From Bacillus sp. FJAT-45350 (GTDB lineage Bacteria; Bacillota; Bacilli; Bacillales; NISU01), in the NCBI RefSeq assembly GCF_002335805.1, contig NZ_NISU01000001.1, positions 2,178,079 through 2,242,078 on the forward strand: a stretch of 64,000 nt of DNA. The letters run 5' to 3'. The translations under genes and the position numbers were made by a program. The stretch's first letter is position 1. Each line of letters opens with the position of its first letter. Shown here in pieces: positions 53,338 to 61,806 of the stretch. The notes beneath the pieces are model-generated. The model saw only the letters and a program-made list of their open reading frames with translations, searched no databases and was not told where the DNA came from.

Positions 53338-53354
53338 TTAGTATCAGGTCATAG
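53338..53354 (-). promoter_or_regulatory. FapR-like operator before accBC
   Basis: On the minus strand CTATGACCTGATACTAA matches the FapR consensus TTAGTACCTGATACTAA at 14 of 17 positions, with a perfect right half. It lies just downstream of the expected start site, a position where binding would block transcription until malonyl-CoA releases FapR. Confidence 0.65.
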
Positions 53355-53362
53355 GACATCTT

Positions 53363-53368
53363 ATTATA
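53363..53368 (-). promoter_or_regulatory. Extended -10 element of accBC
   Basis: On the minus strand TGATATAAT contains a TG-extended consensus -10 (TATAAT); the -35 (TTGGTT at 19 bases) is poor. The remainder of the 348-base gap 53193-53540 has a terminator at its far end and no gene. Confidence 0.6.
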
Positions 53369-53454
53369 TCACAACCAGCTAGGAGAAAACCAAATGAAAA
53401 TGAAAACGTATATAAACGGTTTTAAACTCAGGTTCGTATCCTAAATAGCATCAT

Positions 53455-53530
53455 AAAAAAAGGACTAAACTCGATACCAAGTTTTATCACCTTCAATATT
53501 ATAAGGTGATAAAACTTTCGAGCTAGTCCT
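53455..53530 (-). terminator. Long terminator after the 121-residue gene
   Basis: On the minus strand a 33-bp imperfect stem starting AAGGACTAGCTCGAAAG and closing with TTTAGTCCTT is followed by TTTTTTT. Confidence 0.93.
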
Positions 53531-53540
53531 TCGTATAATC

Positions 53541-53906
53541 TTATTCTTCGTTCTCTGTTACTTCTTCCTCTTCTTTAACAATCGCATCTAGCTTATACTG
53601 CCTGAAAACAGGAAACTCAGAAAGATTTTCAGGAATTTTACCATTTTCAAGTAAAATAATTTTTACAATGTTTTTATTTCGTGCCATATGGTATTTATCA
53701 CCATATTCATTCTCTTGAGTGAATTTCTTTAGGCTTGTATAATCATCTTCTTGAATTGAAACTGTATATGTACTTCCACCTTCTGTTACAAATTCTTGCT
53801 CAAAACCAACTTCAAATTCAACAATTTGAATATTATCATTTTTCATATTACGTGTTTGTTCTAAAACGGCTTTCGCCCCTTCAGTTAAGTCATTCCATTC
53901 CATCAT
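53541..53906 (-). CDS. Unrecognised acidic protein
   Basis: A 121-residue soluble, acidic protein beginning MMEWNDLTEGAKAVLEQ with alternating beta-like segments (IQIVEFEVGFEQEF, STYTVSIQEDDY, NIVKIILLENGK) and an acidic tail (KEEEEVTENEE). No signal peptide or known motif. It has an RBS (AGGGAG) and its own strong terminator, so it appears monocistronic between accB and the spoIIIA operon. Function is unknown to me. Confidence 0.65.
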   Translation of the reverse strand: MMEWNDLTEGAKAVLEQTRNMKNDNIQIVEFEVGFEQEFVTEGGSTYTVSIQEDDYTSLKKFTQENEYGDKYHMARNKNIVKIILLENGKIPENLSEFPVFRQYKLDAIVKEEEEVTENEE

Positions 53907-54141
53907 TAATCTCTCCCTTATTTCAATCTATCCTGACCATTAGGCATAACAATGTTGTATTATATCATGTCCATGTTACCATTGCATTATAATGTTAGGC
54001 TACAAACTAATTACGAATGACAAATTGCAAATTGTAAATTCCATGAATAAATACAACACAAGCTCGAATTTTTTTAACGTATTCCTTAAACCAAACGAAC
54101 TTTACTAGCCAATTTTAAATTCCAATTGTTAATTCTAAATT

Positions 54142-54189
54142 AAAACAAGTAGGGGCAAAAACATAAATGTTTTTGCCCCTACTTGTTTT
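54142..54189. terminator. Bidirectional terminator of the spoIIIA operon
   Basis: A perfect 23-bp stem (AAAACAAGTAGGGGCAAAAA...) overlaps the spoIIIAH stop, with T tracts on both strands. The 53907-54141 gap to its left holds only degenerate AT-rich words (AAATTGCAAATTGTAAATT); I see no gene. Confidence 0.95.
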
Positions 54190-54784
54190 AGTTACCTGCT
54201 TGGAATTGAACAGCTACGTGTTTATGACCTAGTTGCTCCCCAGCCATTAATAGAATTTCATTTGCTTGCTCACGAGTAAGCTCGTCAGCTTTTACGATAA
54301 TTTTTACTTGCTCCTCTTGTGTAATAACTAGCACATCATCATATCCCTTTGAACGGATTAACGTTTCTAGCATTTGTTCTTTTTGCTCTAATTGTAATAA
54401 GTTTTCTTTGCTTTCAAGAGCTGATGTTCTTATTTCTTCTGGTGCATCAGTAGAAGCAATAATGTTTGTGTACTCTTCTTGCATTCTTTCACGTGATTCT
54501 TGGCGATCTAGTCTAATTGAAGTAAATACTTCATCACTTGCGATACTTGAGATAACTCCAGCTTCATCTAACTCTTCTTCTAAGTTAATGTCCAACTCTT
54601 CTTCAATATTTACCGAAACTTGACCAGCTTCTTCAAAATTTAATTCTTCATTCACTGCTTCCTCTTCCTCAAGAAACGCCATTTGATCCCCTGTTTGCCC
54701 TGGAGCTGTAATGTAATAGACTGATAGTACAATGATTAAGCTTAACATCGTTAATAACCAAATTGTTTGTTTTTTCAAAACCAT
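54188..54784 (-). CDS. spoIIIAH: Stage III sporulation protein AH
   Basis: A 198-residue mother-cell protein with one transmembrane helix (TIWLLTMLSLIIVLSVYYI) and an extracytoplasmic YscJ/FliF-like domain near the end (SKGYDDVLVITQEEQVKIIV, LTREQANEILLMAGEQ). It forms the SpoIIIAH-SpoIIQ channel between mother cell and forespore. The middle is rich in Glu and helical. Last gene of spoIIIAA-AH. Confidence 0.95.
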   Translation of the reverse strand: MVLKKQTIWLLTMLSLIIVLSVYYITAPGQTGDQMAFLEEEEAVNEELNFEEAGQVSVNIEEELDINLEEELDEAGVISSIASDEVFTSIRLDRQESRERMQEEYTNIIASTDAPEEIRTSALESKENLLQLEQKEQMLETLIRSKGYDDVLVITQEEQVKIIVKADELTREQANEILLMAGEQLGHKHVAVQFQAGN

Positions 54785-54787
54785 AAT

Positions 54788-55456
54788 TTATTCCTCCTTA
54801 GTTTTTTTAGGCATTACTGATACACGATGAGCAGGTACATCGAGTGCACGACTTACTGCTTCAACGACCATAGACTTTACTTGGATGTTATCAACACCCT
54901 TAGCTACTACTAGCACACCTCGAATATTTGGTTTTTCTTTTTTTATTAAAATTGGCTCTTCTTTGTCACCATTTCGTACGATGACTAATTGCTCATCCCT
55001 TGAAAGGTCATCAACTTTTCGTTGACCTCCTTCTCGGTCTGTTTCCTCTGTTTGTTGCTTTTTCACATTTGAATTTCTTTCATACACTTTTTTTTCAGTT
55101 TCCGCTAAATTTATCATAACGGAGACATCAGAAACGCCAATGATTTGTTCAAGTGTTTCTTTTAGTTGATTTTCATAGCGAATCTCATAATCATTCATCG
55201 TACTAGGCTCTGATTGATTATTTTGACCAAAGGCTGGCTGGTCCTCTTCAGTAGAAGTTGCCTCACCGCGGAAAACAGGTTGACTCTCTTGTTCTGCGAT
55301 GTCGTCCTTAAAGAAGTTTCCTAAAATCATTAGGGCAACACCTAAACACAAGATTAGCACTACATATGGTAATGAGAGCTTTTTCTTTTTTCCATCTACC
55401 TTATCGGATACTAGCTTCTTCAACCAATGACGGTCATTTTTTTCACCTGAGTCCAT
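54788..55456 (-). CDS. spoIIIAG: Stage III sporulation protein AG
   Basis: A 222-residue protein with one transmembrane helix (LPYVVLILCLGVALMILGNFF) and an extracytoplasmic ring-forming RBM domain (ENQLKETLEQIIGVSDVSVMI, VEAVSRALDVPAHRVSVM). It forms a large ring in the intermembrane space of the sporangium. I chose the ATG at 55456, with GGAGGGGAG upstream; the longer frame overlaps spoIIIAF. Confidence 0.95.
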   Translation of the reverse strand: MDSGEKNDRHWLKKLVSDKVDGKKKKLSLPYVVLILCLGVALMILGNFFKDDIAEQESQPVFRGEATSTEEDQPAFGQNNQSEPSTMNDYEIRYENQLKETLEQIIGVSDVSVMINLAETEKKVYERNSNVKKQQTEETDREGGQRKVDDLSRDEQLVIVRNGDKEEPILIKKEKPNIRGVLVVAKGVDNIQVKSMVVEAVSRALDVPAHRVSVMPKKTKEE

Positions 55457-55458
55457 GT

Positions 55459-56091
55459 CTACTGCTCCCCTCCTTCCCATGCTAAAGAGATTTTATCTTT
55501 AGGAATTTGCCAACGCTCAGATAAGTGGTTGTGTAATGGCTTATCATCGAAGCTTTCTACTTTTCTTTCAAATTCTTTACTAGTATCAATAGAAACTACT
55601 TGAACTGCCTCGATTCCCTCATAATCAACTGGTACTTGGTCTTTCTTTGTAATGAGTACCCGTACTTCTTTGATTGCAACTTCAAACTCTACTGATGGGT
55701 CGGCAAACTCATCAAGGGAAATGGCAACTTCCTTCAGCTCTACATCAAATTGTTCAATCAACTCCTCTTCCACTTCTCTTTTCAATTGGACAGCCACCTG
55801 TTCTGAAATATATGCACGTTGTCCCATTTCTATATCTACTTTCTTTCTTTCAATTGAATTTTCTAAAGAATTATTTGTATTTTGTTCCACCTTTGAAACT
55901 TCTGCAAAGATATCATCCACATCTACTGAAAAAATAGAAAGTAGAGGATTTAGAATCATGACTAGTAACAGCAGGCCTACGACCATTTTGACGTACCTCT
56001 GCATACTAGAGTTGGGTAGGAGTAACTCCAGTATCGTCGCTAGTAATATAAAAAGAATGATATTCGTTAACCACTCTGTTATAAACGCCAT
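55459..56091 (-). CDS. spoIIIAF: Stage III sporulation protein AF
   Basis: A 210-residue protein with two N-terminal transmembrane helices (WLTNIILFILLATILELLL, VKMVVGLLLLVMILNPLLSIF) and an extracytoplasmic ferredoxin-like domain. Part of the SpoIIIA secretion-like machine. Stop lies 2 bases before spoIIIAG. Confidence 0.94.
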   Translation of the reverse strand: MAFITEWLTNIILFILLATILELLLPNSSMQRYVKMVVGLLLLVMILNPLLSIFSVDVDDIFAEVSKVEQNTNNSLENSIERKKVDIEMGQRAYISEQVAVQLKREVEEELIEQFDVELKEVAISLDEFADPSVEFEVAIKEVRVLITKKDQVPVDYEGIEAVQVVSIDTSKEFERKVESFDDKPLHNHLSERWQIPKDKISLAWEGGEQ

Positions 56092-56106
56092 GAAATCCCC
56101 CCTTCC

Positions 56107-57279
56107 CTATCTCATCATAATCGATATATTTCCTGAAGCTATGATAATTGTTAAAGCTAAAAAGAACATTAAACATACAGTCGCAAGTGCTGCGAAAATA
56201 AAAATAACTGATTTTCCAATTGTAGATAAGCAATCAATAATCGGACCACCACCTAATGGTTGAAGAACAGCTGCTGCAATATTAAATATTAGTGCCAAAG
56301 ATAAAACCTTAATTGCAGGAAACGCACATAAGACAAGTAAAATTCCTAGTCCAGCAATCCCTACTGTATTTTTTAAAATAAGAGAAGCACTCATTACAGT
56401 ATCAGCTGCATCTGTGAACATCCTTCCGATTACAGGGACAAAATTACCAGCAACAAACTTTGCCGTTCGAATTGTTATTCCATCAGCAACAGCAGAAGTT
56501 GCCCCTTGTACAGAAATGACCCCTAAGAAAATTGTTAGAAAGACACCAAGTGCCCCTATACTAATATTTCTTAGAAAGTTAGCTAGCTTGGTCACTTTGT
56601 AATGAGAGCTTAACGTGCTAACAATATTTAAAACTGCTGATAAAAAAAGTAAAGGTAGTACAAAATGCTGTATTAATAGTCCGCTTGTATTAACAAGAAA
56701 GACGATTAATGGGTGAAAGAGTGCTACTGAAGTTACACTACCCATAGAAGCCATTAACGCTAGTAAAAGAGGGATAAGAGCAAACATAAAATTTATCATT
56801 GTATTAATGGCATCTTGCGCATACGTGACAGCAACATGAAAACTATTTAATGCGATAATGATTAACACCATATAAATAATTGCATAAGCCACTTTACTAA
56901 TCGTATGTTGTTCAAATGCATTTTGTAGTGACTGTAATACCATCGAGAACACAGTCAGCAAAATGAGCATCCCCAGAAGCTTCCCATTAACAAGGAGCTC
57001 ATGAAGAAGAAATTTAACTAAACCACCAAACCACTCTTTAATAGAAAATTGTTTATCTCCACGAACAAATTCCATTAAAGAACCTTTTTGACTTTCAGGT
57101 AGAAAGCCACCATATTCATTGGCGATCATGTCCCAATAATCGCGGATTTCATCAATACCTAGCTGTTCAAGCTGGTTTTCAACAAACCCTTGATCAATTT
57201 CTTGTTCAGGACCTTCCGCTAATGTGACAGTCGGTAGAAACCAAATAAAAAAAAGTAGAAAGACAGCCGCGCGCAACAT
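56107..57279 (-). CDS. spoIIIAE: Stage III sporulation protein AE
   Basis: A 390-residue polytopic membrane protein with a signal-like N-terminus (MLRAAVFLLFFIWFLPTVTLA), a soluble stretch (about 25-95) and seven to eight membrane helices. Conserved parts include FVAGNFVPVIGRMFTDAADTV and LQPLGGGPIIDCLS. It is the likely conserved membrane core of the SpoIIIA complex. I chose the ATG at 57279, with AGGAGGTGAA immediately upstream; the longer frame has no RBS. Confidence 0.94.
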   Translation of the reverse strand: MLRAAVFLLFFIWFLPTVTLAEGPEQEIDQGFVENQLEQLGIDEIRDYWDMIANEYGGFLPESQKGSLMEFVRGDKQFSIKEWFGGLVKFLLHELLVNGKLLGMLILLTVFSMVLQSLQNAFEQHTISKVAYAIIYMVLIIIALNSFHVAVTYAQDAINTMINFMFALIPLLLALMASMGSVTSVALFHPLIVFLVNTSGLLIQHFVLPLLFLSAVLNIVSTLSSHYKVTKLANFLRNISIGALGVFLTIFLGVISVQGATSAVADGITIRTAKFVAGNFVPVIGRMFTDAADTVMSASLILKNTVGIAGLGILLVLCAFPAIKVLSLALIFNIAAAVLQPLGGGPIIDCLSTIGKSVIFIFAALATVCLMFFLALTIIIASGNISIMMR

Positions 57280-57329
57280 TTCACCTCCTATTATCAGACT
57301 CAATGCTTGTACACTACGGTGCTTGTACA

Positions 57330-57728
57330 CTAACCCGGTAACAAGGAAACAACCATTTCAATAATTGCTGTTAGGATTGGAATTGCCATGACCATAATTA
57401 AGACTTTCCCTGCAAGCTCTATCTTTGAAGCAATAGCCGCTTGTCCAGCATCTTTTGCTATTTGAGCACCAAACTCAGCGATATACGCAATTCCAATGAT
57501 TTTTAATATCGTTTGTAAATACACCATATTAATATTTGCATTTGTAGCAATACTCTCGAGCATCCCTATTACTTTAGCTATTTCTTCTATTAAAAAAAGA
57601 AAAATTAAAACACCAACAAAAACGGTTAACATAAAAGCAAATATAGGTTTTTGCTCTTTTACAACCAGGGCTAGGAAGGTGGTAATTAAGCCCAAGCCGA
57701 CAATTTGAATAATCTCAATCAGAGACAC
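57330..57728 (-). CDS. spoIIIAD: Stage III sporulation protein AD
   Basis: A 132-residue membrane protein with about four helices (IIQIVGLGLITTFLALVV, FAFMLTVFVGVLIFLFLI, KIIGIAYIAEFGAQIAKDAG, VLIMVMAIPILTAIIEM). Together with AC it resembles FliQ-type export-gate proteins. Starts 5 bases after spoIIIAC. Confidence 0.94.
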   Translation of the reverse strand: MSLIEIIQIVGLGLITTFLALVVKEQKPIFAFMLTVFVGVLIFLFLIEEIAKVIGMLESIATNANINMVYLQTILKIIGIAYIAEFGAQIAKDAGQAAIASKIELAGKVLIMVMAIPILTAIIEMVVSLLPG

Positions 57729-57733
57729 CTCCC

Positions 57734-57937
57734 CTATTGAATCAAGAAAACCCCTTTAATTTTTTGAAATAAATCATCTACAATCGAGGCAACCATGTAG
57801 AGTACAACTACAAAACCAATTAATGTAACCCAATGAGCCCAATCTTCTTTACCCATCTGCTTTAAAACCGTATGAATCATCGCAACAACAATACCTATTC
57901 CAGCGATTTGGAAAATCGTATTTACATCATAGACCAT
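57734..57937 (-). CDS. spoIIIAC: Stage III sporulation protein AC
   Basis: A 67-residue protein with two transmembrane helices (IFQIAGIGIVVAMIHTVL, WVTLIGFVVVLYMVASIV), the standard size. It contains the KQMGKEDWAHW loop typical of the family. Confidence 0.94.
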   Translation of the reverse strand: MVYDVNTIFQIAGIGIVVAMIHTVLKQMGKEDWAHWVTLIGFVVVLYMVASIVDDLFQKIKGVFLIQ

Positions 57938-57961
57938 CTCAATCCTCCTCTTAGGTCATAA

Positions 57962-58474
57962 TTACAGCATTAGAATAACGATTAGTAACCCTGACAGAAA
58001 CCCCAGTGATTTCAACATTTTTTCATATCGATTCTGTCGATCCCTTGCTTCCCCTTCCTCCCTTTCAAGGTGAGAAAGCGTCAGTTTGATTTGCTTTTGC
58101 TGGTGCGTCCTATCATGCTGTCCGAGGGTTGCACCAAACTGCTTCATCACTTCTAATTCAGCAGGACATAGTGCTGTAAGTGGCCACGTCTCATCCAAAC
58201 TCTCTTGCCATGCCTTTGCGACACTATCTTCTTTATTGTGTAAATGAAAAGAGAACCTTTCAAAAAAATAAGCTACTGGCTTTGGCATTTGTTTCGCCAA
58301 ATTTGTACTGGCCTCAGCTAACGGTGTCATCCCATACATGATTTCTGCTTCTAATGACTGTAAAGCCACTTTCAGTTGTCGTAATTGCCTTGGCCTGTCA
58401 CTTAAACGTTTTGCAAATTCAAATCCTACCCATGTCGTCCCGATGATGATAATAAGAGCGCCAAGAAGCTTCAA
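57962..58474 (-). CDS. spoIIIAB: Stage III sporulation protein AB
   Basis: A 170-residue protein with N- and C-terminal hydrophobic segments (LLGALIIIIGTTWVGFEFA; LGFLSGLLIVILML) and a cytoplasmic helical domain resembling GspF (LKVALQSLEAEIMYGMTPLAEA). Overlaps spoIIIAA by 4 bases. Confidence 0.94.
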   Translation of the reverse strand: MKLLGALIIIIGTTWVGFEFAKRLSDRPRQLRQLKVALQSLEAEIMYGMTPLAEASTNLAKQMPKPVAYFFERFSFHLHNKEDSVAKAWQESLDETWPLTALCPAELEVMKQFGATLGQHDRTHQQKQIKLTLSHLEREEGEARDRQNRYEKMLKSLGFLSGLLIVILML

Positions 58475-59400
58475 CTGCTCTTCACCACATCTTTCTGGAT
58501 ATGATTGCGTATTCTCCTTATTTTCCCAGCTGTTTCTCTTCTTGTTAATTCGATCGAACGTTGAAAGGCATTTGATGCAACAATAGGTTGAATCGTTGGT
58601 CTTTGTTCAATTTCCTCCATGTTGTGTCCGTGAGCAGTTGTAATAATTTTCACCCCTGCATTTATTGCTTCATTTATTGCTTCACCATCTTCTTTTCTTC
58701 CAATCTCGTCTACTATAATGACATCAGGACTCATTGAGCGTATGAGCATCATCATTCCTTCAGCTTTCGGACAACCATCTAGGACATCAACTCTATGTCC
58801 AAGTTGATGCTGAGGAATTCCTCTGACACTCGCTGCAATCTCAGATCGTTCATCGACAATACCGACCTTACTAGGTGCTATATTTAGAGAAGGTGCTCCG
58901 CAACTTATCAGCCTTGCTATATCTCGTAATAATGTCGTTTTTCCAGTTTGAGGTGGTCCGATAATTATCGTATTTAACCATCCTTGGTCATATATATATG
59001 GAATAATTTTTTCTGCGACACCGACCTTTTGATTTGCAATCCGAATATTATAGGAACTAATATCTCTCAATGCTTTAACTCGTCCATTTTCCACAACTAC
59101 TTTTCCTGCTAGCCCTACTCGATGACCTCCACGAATAGTGATATATCCTTGTTTAAGCTCTTCTTCAAAAGCATATAAAGAGTATTGACTTAGTTGATTT
59201 AGTAAGTGAGAGGCATCTTCATTACTAACAATATACATTCTATTTGCAAGCTCTGGATAATAAGGTTTACCTGCAGCGATCACTTCTAAAGGGCGGTCGA
59301 TACGAATTCGAACCTCCTCTAGATTCTTTTTTAAGGAAGCGGGCAATCCCACTAACAGGTTTTTTATTGGTACTGGACAAACTGCCAACACCTCATCCAT
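58471..59400 (-). CDS. spoIIIAA: Stage III sporulation protein AA (secretion-type ATPase)
   Basis: A 309-residue cytoplasmic ATPase related to type II/IV secretion motors. Walker A is TIIIGPPQTGKTTLLRDIARL; Walker B is DVIIVDEIGRKEDGEA; IITTAHGHNMEEIEQRP follows. First gene of the eight-gene operon in the mother cell. Confidence 0.95.
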   Translation of the reverse strand: MDEVLAVCPVPIKNLLVGLPASLKKNLEEVRIRIDRPLEVIAAGKPYYPELANRMYIVSNEDASHLLNQLSQYSLYAFEEELKQGYITIRGGHRVGLAGKVVVENGRVKALRDISSYNIRIANQKVGVAEKIIPYIYDQGWLNTIIIGPPQTGKTTLLRDIARLISCGAPSLNIAPSKVGIVDERSEIAASVRGIPQHQLGHRVDVLDGCPKAEGMMMLIRSMSPDVIIVDEIGRKEDGEAINEAINAGVKIITTAHGHNMEEIEQRPTIQPIVASNAFQRSIELTRRETAGKIRRIRNHIQKDVVKSS

Positions 59401-59425
59401 ATCTCATCCCTACCTTCTAAGAAAA

Positions 59426-59438
59426 ACCGCTTTGCGGT
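59426..59438 (-). other. Short hairpin in the spoIIIAA leader
   Basis: On the minus strand ACCGC-AAA-GCGGT followed by TTTTC. It lies downstream of the candidate sigma-E promoter; it is probably too short to be a strong terminator. Confidence 0.35.
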
Positions 59439-59463
59439 CTTGTCGCTTTTTATACTTACTTAC

Positions 59464-59493
59464 ACCATATGCAAGCTTGACCCAATTTCATGA
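59464..59493 (-). promoter_or_regulatory. Candidate sigma-E promoter of spoIIIA
   Basis: On the minus strand TCATGAAA, a 14-base spacer and CATATGGT partly match the sigma-E consensus (KMATATT-N14-CATACANT). The position, about 65 bases before spoIIIAA, suits the mother-cell operon; the match is imperfect. Confidence 0.45.
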
Positions 59494-59498
59494 TTACT

Positions 59499-59780
59499 TT
59501 ATTTACGGATACCGATTAAAATGAGCAAAACACCTAGTCCAATTAGTAGAAGTTTACTAACAGAAATCTTTCCAGCAACCCCTAATAAACCAATGGCCAT
59601 CGTACTTATTAAAACGAGAGGACCAACAATTGCGAGCACCGCATTTACAGCAATTGCCTTTTCAATGCTATTCAAACGCAACATAATTGCAGCTGCACTT
59701 AACTCAATAAGTCCTGAGGTTAGCCGTAATATAACCATACCAAGCACTGCTGTTTCTATTCCTACTAACCACGCTTTCAC
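59499..59780 (-). CDS. yqhV: DUF2619 membrane protein YqhV
   Basis: A 93-residue protein with three hydrophobic segments (AVLGMVILRLTSGLIELSAAA, VNAVLAIVGPLVLISTMAIGL, LLIGLGVLLILIGI), matching YqhV, which always sits before spoIIIAA. I chose the GTG at 59780, with GGAGG 8 bases upstream, giving the same length as the B. subtilis protein. Function is unknown. Confidence 0.85.
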   Translation of the reverse strand: MKAWLVGIETAVLGMVILRLTSGLIELSAAAIMLRLNSIEKAIAVNAVLAIVGPLVLISTMAIGLLGVAGKISVSKLLLIGLGVLLILIGIRK

Positions 59781-59937
59781 ATACGTTCCCTCCACATATT
59801 AATCTACTTTGTACAACCTATGACAAGAGGGAGAAATTCAGAACAGAAAGGGGGACTTTAATTATTAGTTATAAGTTATTAGTTATATAATTTAGGGCTG
59901 TATTCATTGTAGTAACAATCAGCCATTGACGTTTTTT

Positions 59938-59970
59938 CATTCATAATCCATAACTCATAATTCATAATTA
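59938..59970 (-). repeat. Dispersed AT-rich intergenic repeat, copy 2
   Basis: On the minus strand this repeats the 32-nt sequence at 24973-25004 with one mismatch. The 320-base gap 59781-60100 also contains TTATTAGTTATAAG words at 59862-59890, a second hairpin at about 59972-60003 and the efp terminator; I see no gene. Confidence 0.75.
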
Positions 59971-60049
59971 AAAAAGCCATTCACCCACTATATTGGTAAA
60001 TGACTCTAACTAGATTATTGAACTCAGCTTAGTAAATCTTCTCGATTAG

Positions 60050-60087
60050 CGCAAAAAATCCATTACCCTATAGGATAATGGATTTTT
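60050..60087 (-). terminator. Terminator of efp
   Basis: On the minus strand AAAAATCCATTATCC-TATA-GGGTAATGGATTTTTT: a strong stem with a T run, 14 bases after the stop. Confidence 0.93.
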
Positions 60088-60100
60088 CGAATTGGATAGA

Positions 60101-60658
60101 TTATGCACGAGATACATAAGCTGAGCTTCTTGTATCAATAATTAATACATCGCCTTGGTTAATAAAGAAAGGAACTTGAACAGTTAGTCCAGTTTCTAAA
60201 GTAGCTGGCTTCGTACCGCCACTTGCAGTATCACCTTTAATACCAGGCTCAGTTTCCGTAACTTCAAGTTCAACTGTGTTAGGAACATCTACACCTAGAA
60301 TTTCAGTTTGATACGTCATGATGTGGACGTCCATGTTCTCTTTTAAGAACTTTAATTCATACTCAATTTGATTTGCTGGAAGTTCAATTTGATCATATGT
60401 TTCGTTATCCATAAATGTATGAACATCGCCACTAGCATATAAATATTGCATACGACGGTTTTCGATATGAGCTTTTGCTACTTTTTCTCCACCGCGGAAT
60501 GTTTTTTCTTGTATGTTACCATTACGAAGGTTACGAAGCTTTGAACGTACAAATGCTGCACCTTTACCTGGTTTAACATGTTGGAAATCTAGAACTTGCC
60601 ATATTCCTCCATCAACTTCAATAGTTAATCCTGTTTTAAAATCATTTACAGAAATCAT
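60101..60658 (-). CDS. efp: Elongation factor P
   Basis: A 185-residue tRNA-mimic that rescues ribosomes stalled at polyproline. Seen: [36 protein letters not shown] (modified-Lys loop, KPGKGA) and the C-terminal [19 protein letters not shown]. It ends the aroQ-yqhT-efp run. Confidence 0.97.
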   Translation of the reverse strand: MISVNDFKTGLTIEVDGGIWQVLDFQHVKPGKGAAFVRSKLRNLRNGNIQEKTFRGGEKVAKAHIENRRMQYLYASGDVHTFMDNETYDQIELPANQIEYELKFLKENMDVHIMTYQTEILGVDVPNTVELEVTETEPGIKGDTASGGTKPATLETGLTVQVPFFINQGDVLIIDTRSSAYVSRA

Positions 60659-60738
60659 CTAATAAACTCCTCCATCTTTCATTTAGTCACATAGTTTACT
60701 ATACCATAGGATGATAAAAAAGGCTCAAAAAGTAGAAA

Positions 60739-61806
60739 TTACTCTCCTACTATAAGAAGCTCTTTTGTTGAAGAAGTGAAGGAACGATTACCATCTTCTG
60801 TGATTAATACATCATCCTCAATTCTTGTTCCACCTACACCTGAAATATAAATTCCTGGTTCAACAGTAACAACCATACCTGGCTTTAACACCGTATCTGA
60901 TTTTGTTGATAATGAAGGTCCTTCATGAACTTCCATGCCAAGACCATGACCTGTTGAATGTCCAAAATATTCGCCATAGCCCTCATCTGTTATGTAGTCT
61001 CTCGTTAATGCATCTGCCTCTTTACCAGACATACCAGGTTTTATACCATCCATACCACGAAGCTGTGCTTCTAGTACTGTATTGTAAATTTTTCGTAACT
61101 CATCACTTGGTTCACCGATCGCAACAGTACGAGTAATGTCTGAACAATAACCTTTATAATATGCTCCGAAATCAAATGTTACTAATTCACCTTTTTTAAT
61201 GACCTTATCACTAGCTACCCCATGTGGAAGTGCTGAACGAAGTCCAGATGCAACAATGATATCAAAAGAAGATGAAATGGCTCCTTGTTTTCTCATAAAG
61301 AACTCTAGTTCAGTTGATACATCAATCTCTTTCATCCCTGGCTTTATGTAATTTATAATATGAGAAAAAGCTGCATCCGCAATATCAGCCGCAGCCTGAA
61401 TGATTTCAATTTCAGCTTGATTTTTAATCATTCTTAATTGCTCAACTAACCCTGATATCGGAACTAGTGATGTGTTCACATTCTTCTTATAAATATCATA
61501 CGATTGATAAGTCATATGGTCCTGTTCAAAACCTAATGATTTAATGCCCATGCTTTCTACTTGCTTCGCTACTTCTTCAAAAATAGGAGTTGTATGTTGT
61601 ACAATTTCATAATCTACTGCTTGCTCATTTGCTTGGTCAACATACCGAAAATCTGTGATGAATTTTGCCTCTTTCTCCGAAATTAACACAACTCCTGCAG
61701 TTCCTGTAAAGTTCGTCATATATCTACGGTTGTATGGGCTTGTAATAAGCATTCCATCAATATTCCGTTCGTTAAATTGTCCTCTAAGCTTTTCTATGCG
61801 TGTCAA
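60739..61806 (-). CDS. yqhT: Xaa-Pro aminopeptidase/dipeptidase (YqhT)
   Basis: A 355-residue M24B metallopeptidase. The creatinase-type N-terminal domain is followed by the pita-bread domain with metal ligands in LVTFDFGAYYKGYCSDITRT, EYFGHSTGHGLGMEVHEGP, VVTVEPGIYI and TRIEDDVLI. It starts inside the aroQ stop (ATGA overlap) and lies 80 bases before efp. Confidence 0.94.
   Translation of the reverse strand: MTRIEKLRGQFNERNIDGMLITSPYNRRYMTNFTGTAGVVLISEKEAKFITDFRYVDQANEQAVDYEIVQHTTPIFEEVAKQVESMGIKSLGFEQDHMTYQSYDIYKKNVNTSLVPISGLVEQLRMIKNQAEIEIIQAAADIADAAFSHIINYIKPGMKEIDVSTELEFFMRKQGAISSSFDIIVASGLRSALPHGVASDKVIKKGELVTFDFGAYYKGYCSDITRTVAIGEPSDELRKIYNTVLEAQLRGMDGIKPGMSGKEADALTRDYITDEGYGEYFGHSTGHGLGMEVHEGPSLSTKSDTVLKPGMVVTVEPGIYISGVGGTRIEDDVLITEDGNRSFTSSTKELLIVGE

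Noticed and set aside
55652-56263. 203-codon plus-strand frame opposite spoIIIAF/spoIIIAE
   Set aside because: It is antisense to two conserved sporulation genes, Ser/Thr-rich, without an RBS.
59972-60003. Second hairpin downstream of efp as an extra terminator
   Set aside because: The stem needs several G:U pairs and efp already has a strong terminator at 60050-60087; I mention it only in the gap description.
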